64,000 nucleotides of DNA from Amphimedon queenslandica. Its lineage: Eukaryota > Porifera > Demospongiae > Haplosclerida > Niphatidae. Below, piece by piece: positions 1-12,485 of the stretch. The position numbers and the translations under genes are program-made. The first letter of the stretch is position 1, and each line of letters opens with the position of its first letter. Where the stretch lies: assembly GCF_000090795.2 (NCBI RefSeq), contig NW_003546314.1, positions 130,077 through 194,076 of the forward strand, written 5' to 3'. The notes beneath the pieces are model-generated. The model did not search any database. It saw only the letters and a list, made by a program, of their open reading frames with translations, and was not told the origin of the DNA.

Positions 1-1496
1 CTCAGTTATGTACTAACACTATTGGTAGTTATACATGTACTTGTGATAATGGTTATCAACTCACTAATGATAATCACACTTGTACTGATATTGATGAGTG
101 TACTCTTATTAATAATGGAGGATGTGAACAAACGTGTCATAATACTGATGGTAGTTATTATTGTTCCTGTCTTAATGGATACTCCATTGATGCTAATGGT
201 CACGACTGTACAGGTATGTTATATAAAACTTTTGTGGTCTAATGTACAGTAAATTCAGATATCAATGAATGTGTTACTGACAATGGTAACTGCAGTCATG
301 ATTGTACTAACACTCCTGGTTCATATTTGTGTTCTTGTAACAATGGATACAGTATTGATACTGATGGTCACAACTGCTCTGGTATGCACTAATAATGATA
401 TCCTCATTGAAATCCTTTCTATTACAGATATCAATGAGTGTGATGCTAATAATGGAGGATGTGAACAGGACTGTATCAATACAATGGGAAGCTATCAGTG
501 TCAGTGTAGAGAAGGATTTGAGTTTACAAGCAATGGAAGAAGCTGCACTGGTAATTTGAAGTTTACATTAATTGTTTTGTTTATTTGCCAATTAATACAG
601 ATATTGATGAGTGTGCTGATAAAAATGGAGGATGTGAACAGACTTGCAATAATACTGTAGGTAGCTTCCAGTGTTCATGCTTGTTAGGCTTCACTTTAGC
701 CAATGATGCATTTTGCTCAGGTAAAAAAAGTGAAATTATAATGATTGCATCTTTAACTTTGAGCTCAGATATCAATGAATGCTTATTGGTTGATAACAGA
801 TGCAGTCATGATTGTGTCAATACTCCAGGAAGTTACCATTGTACCTGTAAAGGTGGATATTACTTGAGCAATGACAATCATACATGTTTGAGTTAGTTTT
901 CAAAGCTAATTGATTATTATTATTATTTTATCATTATTAAGCATGTGGTTCTGGAAATTATTTAAGAAATGGATCAATTTGTGAAGGTAAAATAAAATTA
1001 TATTGTATCCTACTGGTTTGTAATTTAATCTTTTTACACTAGCTTTGCCAACTAACATTGAAGCTGTAAGTTGTTTAACTATACTATATCAATAGCTCCA
1101 TTCCTTGACTTCTAATCTTTGTTGTCAAATTTAGACCAGTGGAGAAAATGTTGGGTCTAACACTGGCTTTCTTTATGGCGCTATTGGTGGTGTACTAATA
1201 ATAAGTAAGCTATATTAACTTTATACTATGGTCTATTGTGTAAAAAATTGTTTATAGTTATCATCATCATTGTCGTGATGGCTTTTGTTATCATTGCAAT
1301 TGTTTTAATTGTAATTAAGAACAAAAGAAATGGGCAATATAATGTCAATCAAGAGAATCAAGAGAGATCTATATATAATACATCAAATCCAATGTATAAT
1401 GATGAGAATGTAGACAAATGTATGGAAGAAAAAGGTGATCTTTATGACTATATTGACTCACCACAAACAGAAAAAAATGAAAAGTTGTATGTATAA
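1..1496 (+). CDS. EGF-repeat single-pass membrane protein (5' end outside window)
   Basis: Nine exons are visible: 1-213, 259-381, 428-550, 601-720, 769-891, 942-986, 1043-1065, 1135-1204 and 1258-1496, all with GT-AG borders and one open frame. They encode one partial and five complete calcium-binding EGF modules, each with the D-I-[ND]-E-C start, six cysteines and the N-x-x-G-S-[YF] turn. Exons 2 to 5 each hold exactly one module and are phase 1-1, the classic shuffled-module layout. A short Cys/Gly stub, a linker and one hydrophobic helix rich in Ile/Val (across the exon 8/9 junction) follow. The cytoplasmic tail of about 65 residues carries NPMY, an NPxY-type PTB/endocytosis motif, and a YDYI motif. 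An AATAAA lies five bases past the stop. Adhesion or receptor role at the cell surface is inferred from architecture; ligand and family name are unknown, and the N-terminus is missing. Confidence 0.85.
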
Positions 1497-1785
1497 GAAA
1501 TAAAACTATATGTTATAATGTTACCAAATTTAGTACTGCTAGTCTATTTTTGCTATTATAACTGTCTTTTTGCTATTTTAATTCCCTTAAGTCTGTTACT
1601 CCTAATACAAAAATTATAAGGTACGCTATTATGCACCTATAGTTGTAGAGCTTTTATAAAAATTGACTTTAAGTGTTTTACTAGACACAAAAATATAATT
1701 TAAAAAAAAGTATATTTCATTTTCCATACAACTAAAAATACAGAGCATGCAAAGAATAAAAGTGACTATTGCTCTTCCTAAGGGT

Positions 1786-4511
1786 TTATATTTTTGTGAG
1801 ATAAGTGTAAAGGAATGACATTGCTGCCCCTGATAGCAGACCAAAGCTCAGAAAGAATGTCATGATTGTTGATGCAGTTTCCCTGAACTCTTCTTTAACA
1901 TTTCTGAAAATAATGAATTTACATAATTATTATATTGTCTTACTTTTCCACAAGATTATGGCATAGTGCTTAGTCTCACCCCTTGGAGAAAGGGGTGGGG
2001 TGAGACTGCATAGTGCTTAGCTTTGTGGATTTCTTAGAATTTTTTAAAAATTTCTCCACAGGACAGGATAATTTGTCAAAAATGGTTAGGAGAGAATTCT
2101 TCATTTTTATATTTTTCTAATACGCATGGATGTACTTATGTAGAAAGTTTGAGCTAGCTGATTCCAATTAAAATTGGATTTTTAAATGAATTTTTAAAGT
2201 TGCTCAAAAATCAGACCAAAGTCCCTGTACTATAGTACAGGGTTGATCACAGGTCAATTTTGTCAATATTGAAAAGGAGAGAATTCCCCATTTTAAATTT
2301 TTTTCTGATACAAATACACATGCTTATGTTTTGTAGAAAGTTTCAGCTAGATTTCAATCAAAATTGGATCTTTTAATGAATTTTTAAAATTGGACCCAAA
2401 GTCCAAATTTGTGAAAATTGAAAAGAAGAGAATAATTTTTTTTTCTGATGCATATAAATATTTTTATGTTGAACAAATATAAATGTTTAAAATTATTCCA
2501 AAAACTGTATGGCTGCCATTATAAGGCTTAAGATCATAGACACAAAGTAGTGGCTTTTAATGTAATACTTACTGAGGAGCAGAGACCATACAAACAGAAG
2601 CTAAGAATCCATTAGATAGTCCCAGAGCAGTAATAAATAATATAGGCCAAACATCATTGTGGAACAATACATGGAAATGTATACTACGTGGTTGAACATT
2701 ACACCATAAAAGAAGAGGAACAAAGAGAAACCGTAAGAGAGTTAGAGCTAGCAACAAAAAGCGCCATTTGCCAGTCTACAGTGATAGAAAGACAAGAAAA
2801 ATTAGTGAAAATGTATATACACAAAATTGAAAAGTACCATCTTAAACCAGTTAGAAAGATAGCGACCAACAAAATCAGAGGAATTAAACATTAGAAAACA
2901 AACAAGAGCATCAAACAGCTTCCCTAGTAAAGACACTGTATGTTAGCATGATGCTGTAAGTAATATCAATACCTGTCCAAATAGAAGCATCAGGATATTT
3001 TTCAACTGATTTGATGCTGCTTAATACAGCAGGGAACAGAGATAATGTCACAAAAAAAACTAGAAACACGCTAAGAGAATATACCAACACCTGTACAACA
3101 TAATGATTACAATGGCATAAGTAGGACATAGGGCTTACATCACAGAAAATTTCTTTAAATGGCATATTATCTTTTTTGCTAGTTTTTTTATTAATCTCTG
3201 TTTGTGTGGCTAGTGACAGAGTTTGTTATCATCATGAAACACTGATTACATGACTAACCTCTGCTCTGTATGGTTCTCACACTAGTCAAGTTCAAGTAAT
3301 ACTTAACAAATTTCTATAAGCATCATAAATAACAGTAAAACTTTAATACAACTATTTAAAATACCAATTTTAATAGGAGGATGAGCGATGCAAGACAGAG
3401 TAGTATGACTACAACAGCAGACAAGAAGTAGAGCAAAGCACTCAATTCAACATGACCACCAGTTGCTACAGTACTAATGATACGTGCAAGTGAAGAGAAT
3501 ATTCCAGCAAAAGCCTGTCATATTAAAAATATTAATTATCAATAATGACAGATAGATCTATACTTGTCCAGACATGACAGCTGCAGTGTATTTTTGAGGT
3601 AAAATACCGGCATAGCCAAATGTACTGCTTTGAAACAAGCCACTGAAAACTTTAAGAAAATTATTGATACATAAATGGTTCATTTGTAACTTACCACTCA
3701 TGAATACAATTGTAAGTAACGTTCCAGCAAAAAAAAGATCAACATCTACAAGAAAATTAAAAACAATAATTATTGAGCTATGATTATAATGAATTTTTCT
3801 CACAATTATGTGTCTCCACTTTAACAAGAGCACTTGTCAATACAAAGAGAGCTAGCATCATTAATAGAGAGACAAGCATTCTCTTTCGAAAGCTAACCCT
3901 GATTAACGGAGAATGATAATGGGCAGTGTTGTAAATCATATAATTGATAAAATTAATGATACTCACTTGCTTTGTATGTAAATGTTTAGCAAAGACATTA
4001 GCATGACTGGTAACATTGAAGCAACGGAAAAGAAGTTTTCAAAGTTTTGTTCAATGAAGCTAGTACAGTGGGAGTAATTGCCAGAGCACTTAAACTTTTC
4101 CACGAAATACTATCATAATGAAAGCATGCATAAATATTTTTTAATAATTAAAAACTGAGGCACAAATTATGCAATTTGTTCACACCTGAGGTGTGAAATT
4201 GAGGTGCAAACAAGGTGTCAAAATGAACTAAAACTCTAATATTGTGTGAGATCCTTACTTCGTGAGCTGTGATGAACATGTTCCATGGTAAGAGATGGCC
4301 AATGCCATGAATGAACAGTATGATATAAGTCAAATAGAACCTGCAAAAAAGTTAACAGCTAATTACCAGTTGATCCATTATAATTATAACGGCTGCTACA
4401 AAAATCTATGCATCGAAAGACTGACTTATCCTTAGGCGGTGATGGGCTTCGCAATAGTCTCTCCTCTTCAGAGGTTTCACCGCCACTTCTCATCTCCCTA
4501 CGACCAGACAT
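1786..4511 (-). CDS. Equilibrative nucleoside transporter A (SLC29 family)
   Basis: Thirteen exons read on the minus strand: 4426-4511, 4259-4340, 3967-4109, 3804-3898, 3695-3745, 3564-3649, 3365-3514, 3259-3313, 3139-3197, 2973-3090, 2838-2923, 2573-2775 and 1786-1903. They sum to 1332 nt, giving 443 residues, close to the 456 of human ENT1. Family marks are GHLLPWNMFITA in helix 1, the VKVET segment, the Q-S-S-x-F-G loop, LFPAV, D-F-V-G-R-Y-L-S-N-W, and the C-terminal SNGFLASVCM. ENT proteins move nucleosides or nucleobases down their gradient through about eleven helices. The cytosolic N-terminus has EEERLL, an acidic dileucine motif, which suggests endosomal or lysosomal sorting as known for ENT3. 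Start is the first ATG of the exon. A tandem partner lies directly upstream. The family call is firm; the membrane site is inference. Confidence 0.93.
1990..2480. repeat. Diverged satellite-related repeats in a transporter A intron
   Basis: Two units with TGTAGAAAGTTT and GATTCCAATTAAAATTGGAT follow a short inverted repeat (CTCACCCC/GGGGTGAG) at 1975-2003. The perfect palindrome CCCTGTACTATAGTACAGGG is at 2223-2242. Confidence 0.75.
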
Positions 4512-5222
4512 TTTAGTATTTTAGAGACAGCAAAAATAAGAACACAGAAAAGAAGATTGTTATAGTATAGATTTATCACATGAGTGATAGTCTAGCATCT
4601 ATGGTATGACAGACGGAAAGAGGCCGGCAACCTTGTGTAGTGTAAACAATTTGTGAGATAGAGTAAAACTGTAAAAGTATATCTATATATGTAAGCTATT
4701 GATTGCAAATACGTGACAATCAGAGGCAAAGTATAAAGGCAGCTACAACAAGAAAGTATTACCATTCTTGCTTACATGCTGTCAAAAATACTTCATGGAT
4801 TCAGTGCCTCAGTCCAGCAGCCATAACTTTAGGCGTTGGCTTCATTGAATGATAGAGCTAGTGGGCGTAGATCTATTATGAGTATCTAGTAAAAGGTGAT
4901 AATGTGGCTATGAATAAGCTATCTTCCCAAACAAGGCAGAAAAATTGATAAGATCACACCATGATCACATGCATAATACAGTACATGCCACATGCACATT
5001 CAATCATGGCTGCTGTATAAAAAGAACTACACTGTATTTTTGATTCAATAATATATGACATATCCTTATTATCATGATTCACGGTATACAAGGTATTATA
5101 GTAAAATAATAATTATAATACAAATAATTATTATACGGTACCTAAATATATAAATTATAATAGAATAGGAAAGGTCTAGTCTGTGAGAGAAAAAATAAAG
5201 TGAGAAATGCTATTCATAGTCA

Positions 5223-8200
5223 TTAATTATTATTGTCAGAGAGTCTGATGAGGTAGGTGTACAGGAATGAGAGGAGTGCCCCTATTATGAGACCAAGACA
5301 CAAGAAGAAGGACATGAATGTTGAAGCTGTTTCCCTATGCTCAGGTGGAACACGCCTAGAGAAGGAAGAAGAGGAGGAGAGAGAGAAAGGAAGGGAATAA
5401 ATTATAACAATAATGTTTACATAATAAAAGATAAAAGGAGTCACATGTAAACTAACTAAAGGTTCAGAAAAATTTGACCTTTTTGTCACAAAAGCACTTT
5501 GAAGTTGACACAAATATTGGTCAGAATTTAATTTAGCATTGCATTCTGTGGTGAGTGTAATTAACCAGGCTTAAACATAACTACAAAATATACTGTTGTA
5601 TGACAGCATTATAGCAAATACTACTTATCTCTAAACATAGCAGAGATGCCAAGCACTATGACTTATTTACATATATAGACCATAGACACAAAGTGCTGTA
5701 TTTTAATGTAATACTTACTGAGGAGCAGAGACCATACAAACAGAAGCTAAGAATCCATTAGATAGTCCCAGAGCAGTAATAAATAATATAGGCCAAACAT
5801 CATTGTGGAACAATACATGGAAATGTGTACTACGTGGTTGAACATTACACCATAAAAGAAGAGGAACAAAGAGAAACCGTAAGAGAGTTAGAGCTAGCAA
5901 CAAGAAGCGCCATTTACCAGTCTATAGTGATAGGAGAGAGAGAGAGAGAGAGGAGAGTAAAATAGTGACACAAAGGAAGAGAGAGGGAGTGACAAAAATT
6001 GATAAAATAATAAATTGTGATAAGAGAGAGAGATAAACTAACCATTTTAAACCAATTGGAGAGATAGCGACCAACAAAGTCAGCAAAATTAAATATGAGG
6101 AAAACAAACCAGAGCATCAAACAATTTACCTAAAAGTATAACAACAGTAACAGGACTATGCATGGATATACATATATATGTACATGTACCTGTCCATATG
6201 GAGTGATCTGGGTCTTTAACTGATGATTTAATGCTGCTACAAACAGCAGGAAACAATGATATAGTCAGAGAGAAGACTAGACAAACACTTAGAGCATATA
6301 TTGATATCTACATGTACAATAATGGTACATATTAAAATATGGCAGAATCTCACAGTTTTGAGTATAGAGCAAAAGGGTAGTCTTGCAGCTATTTTCACAT
6401 TAACAGTGCTTTTTATTGCTATACATGTAGATACATATAATTTAGATATTATGACTATTTTCTTCTCTTACTGTCTTCCTGTCTAAACTTTAGGGCTCTA
6501 ACACTAGTTAGGTCTAAGTAATATTTGACAAACAGCTGCCAGGATTAGTAGAAGAGGAGAGAAAGGAAGAAAAGTAGTAAAAGGGTATCAAAGAAAATAT
6601 AGCGTAAAGTGTTTGCATGATGGTTTACTTACCAGTTTCAATAAAAAGAATAACGAAGCAAGGCAGATTATTATGACAACCACGGCAGACAAGAAGTAGA
6701 GCAAAGCACTCAATATGACATTAGCAGTTGCTACAGAACTAATGATACGTGCAAAAGAAGAGAATAATCCAGCACAAGCCTGTATTGTAATGAAAATGAA
6801 AACATCTTATTCATTATTATTGCTGTTATGCATAATTAGAAAGTAATAAATATATGGGCATTCCCAACTAATAATACAATGGCTGTATAATAATGATACA
6901 AATACTATACCTATTGAGCCTTCGAACATGTAAGTAGGAGTAACAATAGTAGTATAATAATTACCTGTCCACTCATGACAGCTGCAGTGTATTTCTGTGG
7001 TAATATACCAGCAAAGCCAAACGTACTGCTTTGAAACAAGCCACTGAATACTTTCAAAACACCAATACATATAAACTATTAGGAACAAGCAATGTACTTA
7101 CTATTCATCAGAACAATGGTAACCAGTGTCACAGAGAAGAAAAGGTTGACAGCTATTGTAGTGATAAAATAATACATGCATGGCTACTAATGGAGTATAA
7201 GCTAGTCTTAATATACCTGATATAGTGTCTACCTTCACAAGAGCTGCTGTTAGAACAAATAAGATCAACATAACAAGTAAAGAAGAAAACATCCTATACT
7301 TAAAATGAATCCTGGAAGAAAAGAAGAGAGAGGGAGAGGGAGGAGAGACAAAAGAGGAGCAAAAAGAATAAGTGTTACAAGAATGAGATGGTAATAAATC
7401 TTACTTGCTCTGTATATAAATATTAATGGCTGTTGTTATCATGACTGGAAGCATGGCAGCAAGTGCAAAGAAATTCTCAAAAGAGTTTCCAATGAAACTA
7501 GCACAAGATGAATCCACTAAAGAAGCATTACTGCAACTAAACTTCTTATCAAAATACTAAAAAAATAATAATGCGTAAACACTTGTGTGTCGTATGATGG
7601 TGTAAGGTCTTGTTTGGGGAAAGAAATAGTGTCTGTCTATTAAATGGCATAACCCCAACCCAAAACTACATTATTTATGGCTTAGTAGATTTACCATATT
7701 GAAACATGCATGCATTCTTTCCTTAGTTTACTTCATACTTTAATTATACTATATACACATGTACAGTGTATGCTTGTGTGTGTGTGTGTGAGTCATTCTT
7801 TACTTCGTGAGCTGTGATGAACATGTTCCATGGTAAGAGATGGCCAATGCCATGAATGAACAGTATGATATAAGTCAAATAGAACCTGCAAAGAGAACAA
7901 ACTAATTATAAGCTATGGTGTTGACGGACACACTAAATGAATATAGCCCATTACTTCACAATGGATTATGAACATAATATTATTATTATGAACATGGATC
8001 ATTGATTAACCTTTAGATGATTAACCTTTATACTACAAACAATAAGTGCATAATATACTACAATATTAGCAACATGATAATTTTAGGAAAAATAGTAGGC
8101 ATGCATACCACTGTAGATATACATAATAAATTAATAATGTGATTGATCACACACACACACACACAACTCTCTCTCCTCTTTTAATGGCCGCCACATGTTA

Positions 8201-8606
8201 TCAAACACACAGACATGATAGGAAGCCAGTGAAACCATTGCAGTATTATGATATCATCAATATCATCATGTGATGTTTCTTTAGACTAACAAGATATCTA
8301 CCACATACAATCAAGACTTGATGAAATAGGAGAATGGTCACCACACAAACTCACACCATGAATACATGATGTACATTTAATTACATTATTTTCACACTTG
8401 TACATTTGTATGGGTCATACTCAAACCTGATATACAATCACTCTCCTTTTTCCTTATCTATTCACTCACACATCTTTTGGTATCCTCTCTTTTTGTAATA
8501 AAGGATCCTTCTCGTCGTCTCTCTCAGGAGTTGAGTCCCGGCTATGCTGCAACATGACTTTTAGTTTACGAAGCGTCTTTGATGGAGAGAATAGACCTCT
8601 ATCCAT
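5223..8606 (-). CDS. Equilibrative nucleoside transporter B (SLC29 family), apparent +1 frameshift
   Basis: Thirteen minus-strand exons match gene A one for one: 8470-8606, 7804-7885, 7405-7556, 7217-7311, 7102-7152, 6965-7050, 6633-6779, 6472-6535, 6354-6388, 6190-6307, 6043-6129, 5719-5921 and 5223-5355. The total is 1390 nt, one base too many. The surplus sits in exon 11, which is 87 nt against 86 nt in A; the shift falls near 6096-6100 inside the helix before D-F-V-G-R-Y. Upstream and downstream the frame and the ENT motifs are intact. I chose the ATG at 8604-8606 because the frame is open to the in-frame ATG at 8553-8555 and a good acceptor lies just upstream, implying a 5' non-coding exon. 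EKDPLL gives an acidic dileucine motif as in A. It could be a recent pseudogene, an allele or a base-call error. Confidence 0.85.
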
Positions 8607-8977
8607 ACACAACCAACCGTCTGAAACAGAAAGCTATTACAATGGGAATCTTAGACACGAGGAGTGATAGTAGTAAACCCAGATAAGGCTTTGGAGGCGG
8701 TCACGAAACTTAGCAGTTTAACATTACAACAACTGCACAAGAAAAATACATAGAAGAAAAGGAAAAAAAGACACGGCTTGACCAGTCCTAACCACCAAAA
8801 AGAAGACTAAACTGGATCAGTCTCTCCTCGGTCCACAGTGTCCAAAGAGAGACTGGGAGAGAGTCTAGAGTAGAGAGAAATTAGGCGGGAAGTTGGGAAC
8901 CAGGAAATTAATTATTATAGCTGCTAGCCTAGAGGGCGTGGTTGTGCACGCCCAGCTAGCTAGAAGTCGATGTCTCG
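8607..8977. promoter_or_regulatory. Divergent intergenic region between transporter B and the six-pass protein
   Basis: About 370 bp separate two start codons that point away from each other, so regulatory sequence for both genes must lie here or in 5' exons. A pyrimidine-rich acceptor just above 8606 on the minus strand suggests part of it is an intron of transporter B. No TATA box or known operator was recognised. Confidence 0.4.
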
Positions 8978-11900
8978 ATGAGTTATGACCTTACTGTGAG
9001 TGACTGTAATCTCATGGATCTGGAAGGAGGAGAAACAAGGTCAAGACGCAAAGTTGTTATAAGCAAAGAGCTTAGAGAGATGAGCACACAATGGAGGGAG
9101 AGCATAGTAACGGCCGGAAGACAGGAGAGAGTCAGGCTGGGAGGTGCGCGCTATCTCTTGAAGCTCAGTTTTCAAACGGTGCACATCATAGTTGCATTCG
9201 GGTTCCTTGTTCTCGCTGTTGTGGAATTTGTTCGCGACCCGCCGTACTTTGATGCTGTTGCCAGCCCGAGACACGCCAACACTACAAATATACCCAAAGA
9301 CACATTCTATGTAAGTAAAGTACATGTATTTGTTGTATAAAACCACCCAGCTGTGTATTAATTTGTAAGCTTACACAGTCATTCAAAAGAAAACATAAAC
9401 AACTTAAGGCCTTTTCACACTGGCACAAGTAATGCACATTGATGCGCATTAATCGTGTTCACACTAGAGTGGTTTCAAATTGATGCGCATCACTCTCACT
9501 TCACCTCCAGAGGTGGATTGATGTGAAGTGATGCGCTTCGACCAATGTAAACCAATGGCAACAAGAACACAAAATGATACACAATTCAGCTGCTAGTGTG
9601 AACACGATCAATGCACATTATTTCAGCTGTATCAACAAAGCGCATCAAAGCGCTTTGAAAACTGTGCCAGTGTGAAAAGGCCTTTAGTCTCGGTGGTGTG
9701 ATTACATGAGCGTGTGTGTGTGTGTGTGCGTGTGTGTGTGTGTGTGTGTATGCATGTTTGATGTAGCTTGATTGGGGTTGGCATGTAGTCTAGTTTATGC
9801 TTGATGTGAAAAGTTCAGAGCTCAATCCTAAATAGCAATATGATGGAACGACTTTTTGTCAATGCAGAATTTCCTGCATTTGGGGGTGTACATTGGAATC
9901 GAATGGAATGTAGTCAAATTGTCATGATTTGTGTATGGTGCTTATAGTATGTCAACCTTCCTTTTATACATTTTTATTTTTCCCTTTAGAATTTAACTAG
10001 AAAAGGAGCTCCTGGAGTAAGTCAAAGATTTCAATGCATTCATTTGTCATTTCATTTTAGAGCATTCGCCATGTAATGGATCTACCTGTTTTACTCCTCT
10101 TTTTGGTGAGTTTATATATATATAATTTATAATTGTAGAATTGAACGAAACCTGCCAGTTTATTGTTCCATTGATTGTATATTTAAATACCTGTACTTTC
10201 ATAATAATGACTGTGCATTTGCTTTCAAAGATGATCTTAATTGTTATCGGTATCAGTACTTTGCATGCAACGTTTAATAATTAGAGGACATAATAATGCA
10301 TTTAACCTTTTCATACCTTAAAATTAAGTGTTAATCTATTTCATCTCATCATCAGTTGGTTCTTTGTATCATTTATAGTGTTACTTTGTTGTGATCCTGT
10401 GGCGAGGTGCATGGGGCATGTGGTCGGTGATGATGACGCTCTCAATGTTTCTGATACTACTTGTATTTATCACTATTAACTATTGGGCTCACGATGTATT
10501 TGACTGGAGGTAAATAAGAGAAGGAGCATGGAATATGTGTGATTTTCTTCTCTTTTCTTTTTATCTCCGTTTCTTTTCCACTCTCTCTCCTTTTTTCAGA
10601 TTCTTCTCTTCAAGAGGTCTTGGTGTCATCATTGAAGTCTTCTGTTTTGCTTTTGCATGGAATTGCGTTGCGATGGCAACCTTTGTCAAAGTCAATTGGT
10701 TTCCGTTTCGTTTTTCTGTTAGTCACTTTTTAATAAGTATGATGATGTAATTATTGGGCCTCTTTTTAGGAAACGCTGCCACAGCGTGTTTCCTTACGTT
10801 TTCTACTAGTTTTGTGGAATTTCCTTGCTATCCTTATATTCTTATTCTTCTGTTTACTTATATGGTAAGTTCAAGTTTTTGGACTATCATATTATTATTA
10901 TTATTATGCGTTCCTTGTATGTAATGTAATGATTTCAAAGTTTTTGTTTATGTTTGAGCTGTATACATGCGTCTATCTTTAGGTTTTCAAGACTGTATTA
11001 CTCGTGGGTATGTGTTCACTCCATTAACGATGTCCTATTAATGTGTCAGTTCAGTAATCATGTAAGTCATATCCTAGATAAATCCATCAGATCTGGTTTG
11101 AATGTTTGTGTTATTGCATGACCTTGCATGATCTTTAATGCATTAAAAAGTACAGTACATGTACATGTGTTCTACCATATATTGGGTATATTTCAATGCA
11201 TGAAAAGTGGTGTAAATATAAAGTTCAATGATGGAAAAATTTGGAAGCCCTTTATATTCCGAAAATATTTTACTTGCTATTATTTCCATCAACCACCTGG
11301 CCTGGTAAGTAAATCGAAGCATTTGCTGACTTCTCCACTTCTGAATCAACCTTAGCAACACTTCTAACTGGCAAAGAAGGCTCTTTATGGCCTTTGAGTT
11401 AGAAGCAATGGATAGTTATGAAGCCACGTGTTCATAATAATTGCACAATACCACATATCTTCTATTCCTTTTTATCCGCATAATTATTTTAAAATTTCAT
11501 AATAGTTATTTTCGCAATGGATTGCTTTTTCCAAAATTATTAATGCATTGAAATATACCCGATATACGGTATTAATTAGTCTTGTCATTAACATGTCAGT
11601 TCAGTAATCACGTAAGTCTAGTCACCCTAAATAAATCATCAGATCTGGTTTGAGTGATTGTATGTTATTGATTTTTAATGCATTAAAAAGTATGCTATTA
11701 GTCTTGTTATTAATGTGTCCATACAGGTTCAGTGCTATGCTTGCAAGGAGGCAGAGACTTGTACAAATTTAGATATATGTGTGAAAACTGCAAGAACTAA
11801 ATCAACTTTTCATTGTGAGTCACCATTAGCTGGACTTGAAAATGTTGATGTAAGTTATAGCAGCAGCAAAAATATGTAATTTAATAATATTATCGATTCT

Positions 11901-12485
11901 ATCCCTTTTCTTCTTAGAATGCTTTCTGTATTTTTAATTACAACATTGGGCTCTTCACATTTATTATGGGTAAGATAAAAAGGATGAGAGAATGAGGTGT
12001 AGTCAAAGAGACACTAAAGCAAATCACTTTGATAACACATGAGATAATAAAGTGCTGAAATAAACAGAATCAGCTTTAAGATTATTGTGATTAATTTGTT
12101 GTTCACTAACTTCACATACATTAAGCTATCATTTTGAGTTTTTGACACTTATAGATTATTTTATTTTTTGTTTGTAGTGTTTGCCTATGTTGGCGGAACC
12201 TATTTCTTCTTATCGAATATTTTCAATTTTGCTGTGCAATGCGTCAAAGAAGTGGTTTCATGGTTTGTGAAGTTAATGAGAAGGAAAACTGAGAGACTCT
12301 ATTCCCATTCACGTGCATTCACTACCAGTTTGGTCAAGAGATCGGGAGGTAATGAACCCAATGATCGTGTAACTGAATATGCCGATGAAGAAGAGATTAC
12401 GGATGATACTGTTGGCACAGAAGAGAGAAAGAGTTTGCTCAAGTGGGAGGATCAGTCAGATGAAGAAACCACTATAAACAATTAA
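8978..12485 (+). CDS. Six-pass membrane protein of unknown family
   Basis: Ten exons: 8978-9310, 9990-10016, 10061-10105, 10379-10509, 10600-10717, 10770-10864, 10983-11061, 11727-11849, 11918-11969 and 12178-12485; total 1311 nt, 436 residues. A basic N-terminus of about 67 residues precedes a helix at 68-86. The following loop has two N-glycosylation sequons (NTT, NLT), so it is probably lumenal or extracellular. Four more helices lie near 127-145, 150-172, 185-207 and 227-249. A loop of about 75 residues follows, with eight or more cysteines, and then a last helix near 325-350. The C-terminal tail of about 85 residues is basic, then acidic. Topology is N-in, C-in with the Cys-rich loop between helices 5 and 6 outside. 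I do not recognise the family. A channel-like layout is only a topological resemblance; no pore motif was identified. Confidence 0.75.
9407..9683. mobile_element. 277-bp foldback (MITE-like) element with TTA duplication
   Basis: Terminal inverted repeats begin AGGCCTTTTCACACTGGCAC and end with the exact reverse complement, flanked on both sides by TTA (9404-9406 and 9684-9686). More inverted repeats continue inward (GTGTTCACACTAG against CTAGTGTGAACAC). TTA target duplication is typical of PIF/Harbinger elements; that assignment is inference. It sits in intron 1 of the six-pass protein gene and has no coding capacity. Confidence 0.75.
11037..11690. repeat. Duplicated exon end plus foldback segment in intron
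   Basis: The last bases of the exon ending at 11061 and about 100 bp of the following intron recur at 11586-11690, including GTCAGTTCAGTAATCA, the CGTAAGT donor, the AGATCTGGTTTGA stretch and TTTAATGCATTAAAAAGTA. Between the two copies, GGGTATATTTCAATGCAT near 11184 pairs with its reverse complement near 11543-11560, giving a foldback segment of about 375 bp. Confidence 0.7.

Noticed and set aside
8978-12485. TRP or polycystin channel
   Set aside because: Six helices and a glycosylated first loop are similar in layout, but no pore or family motif could be matched.
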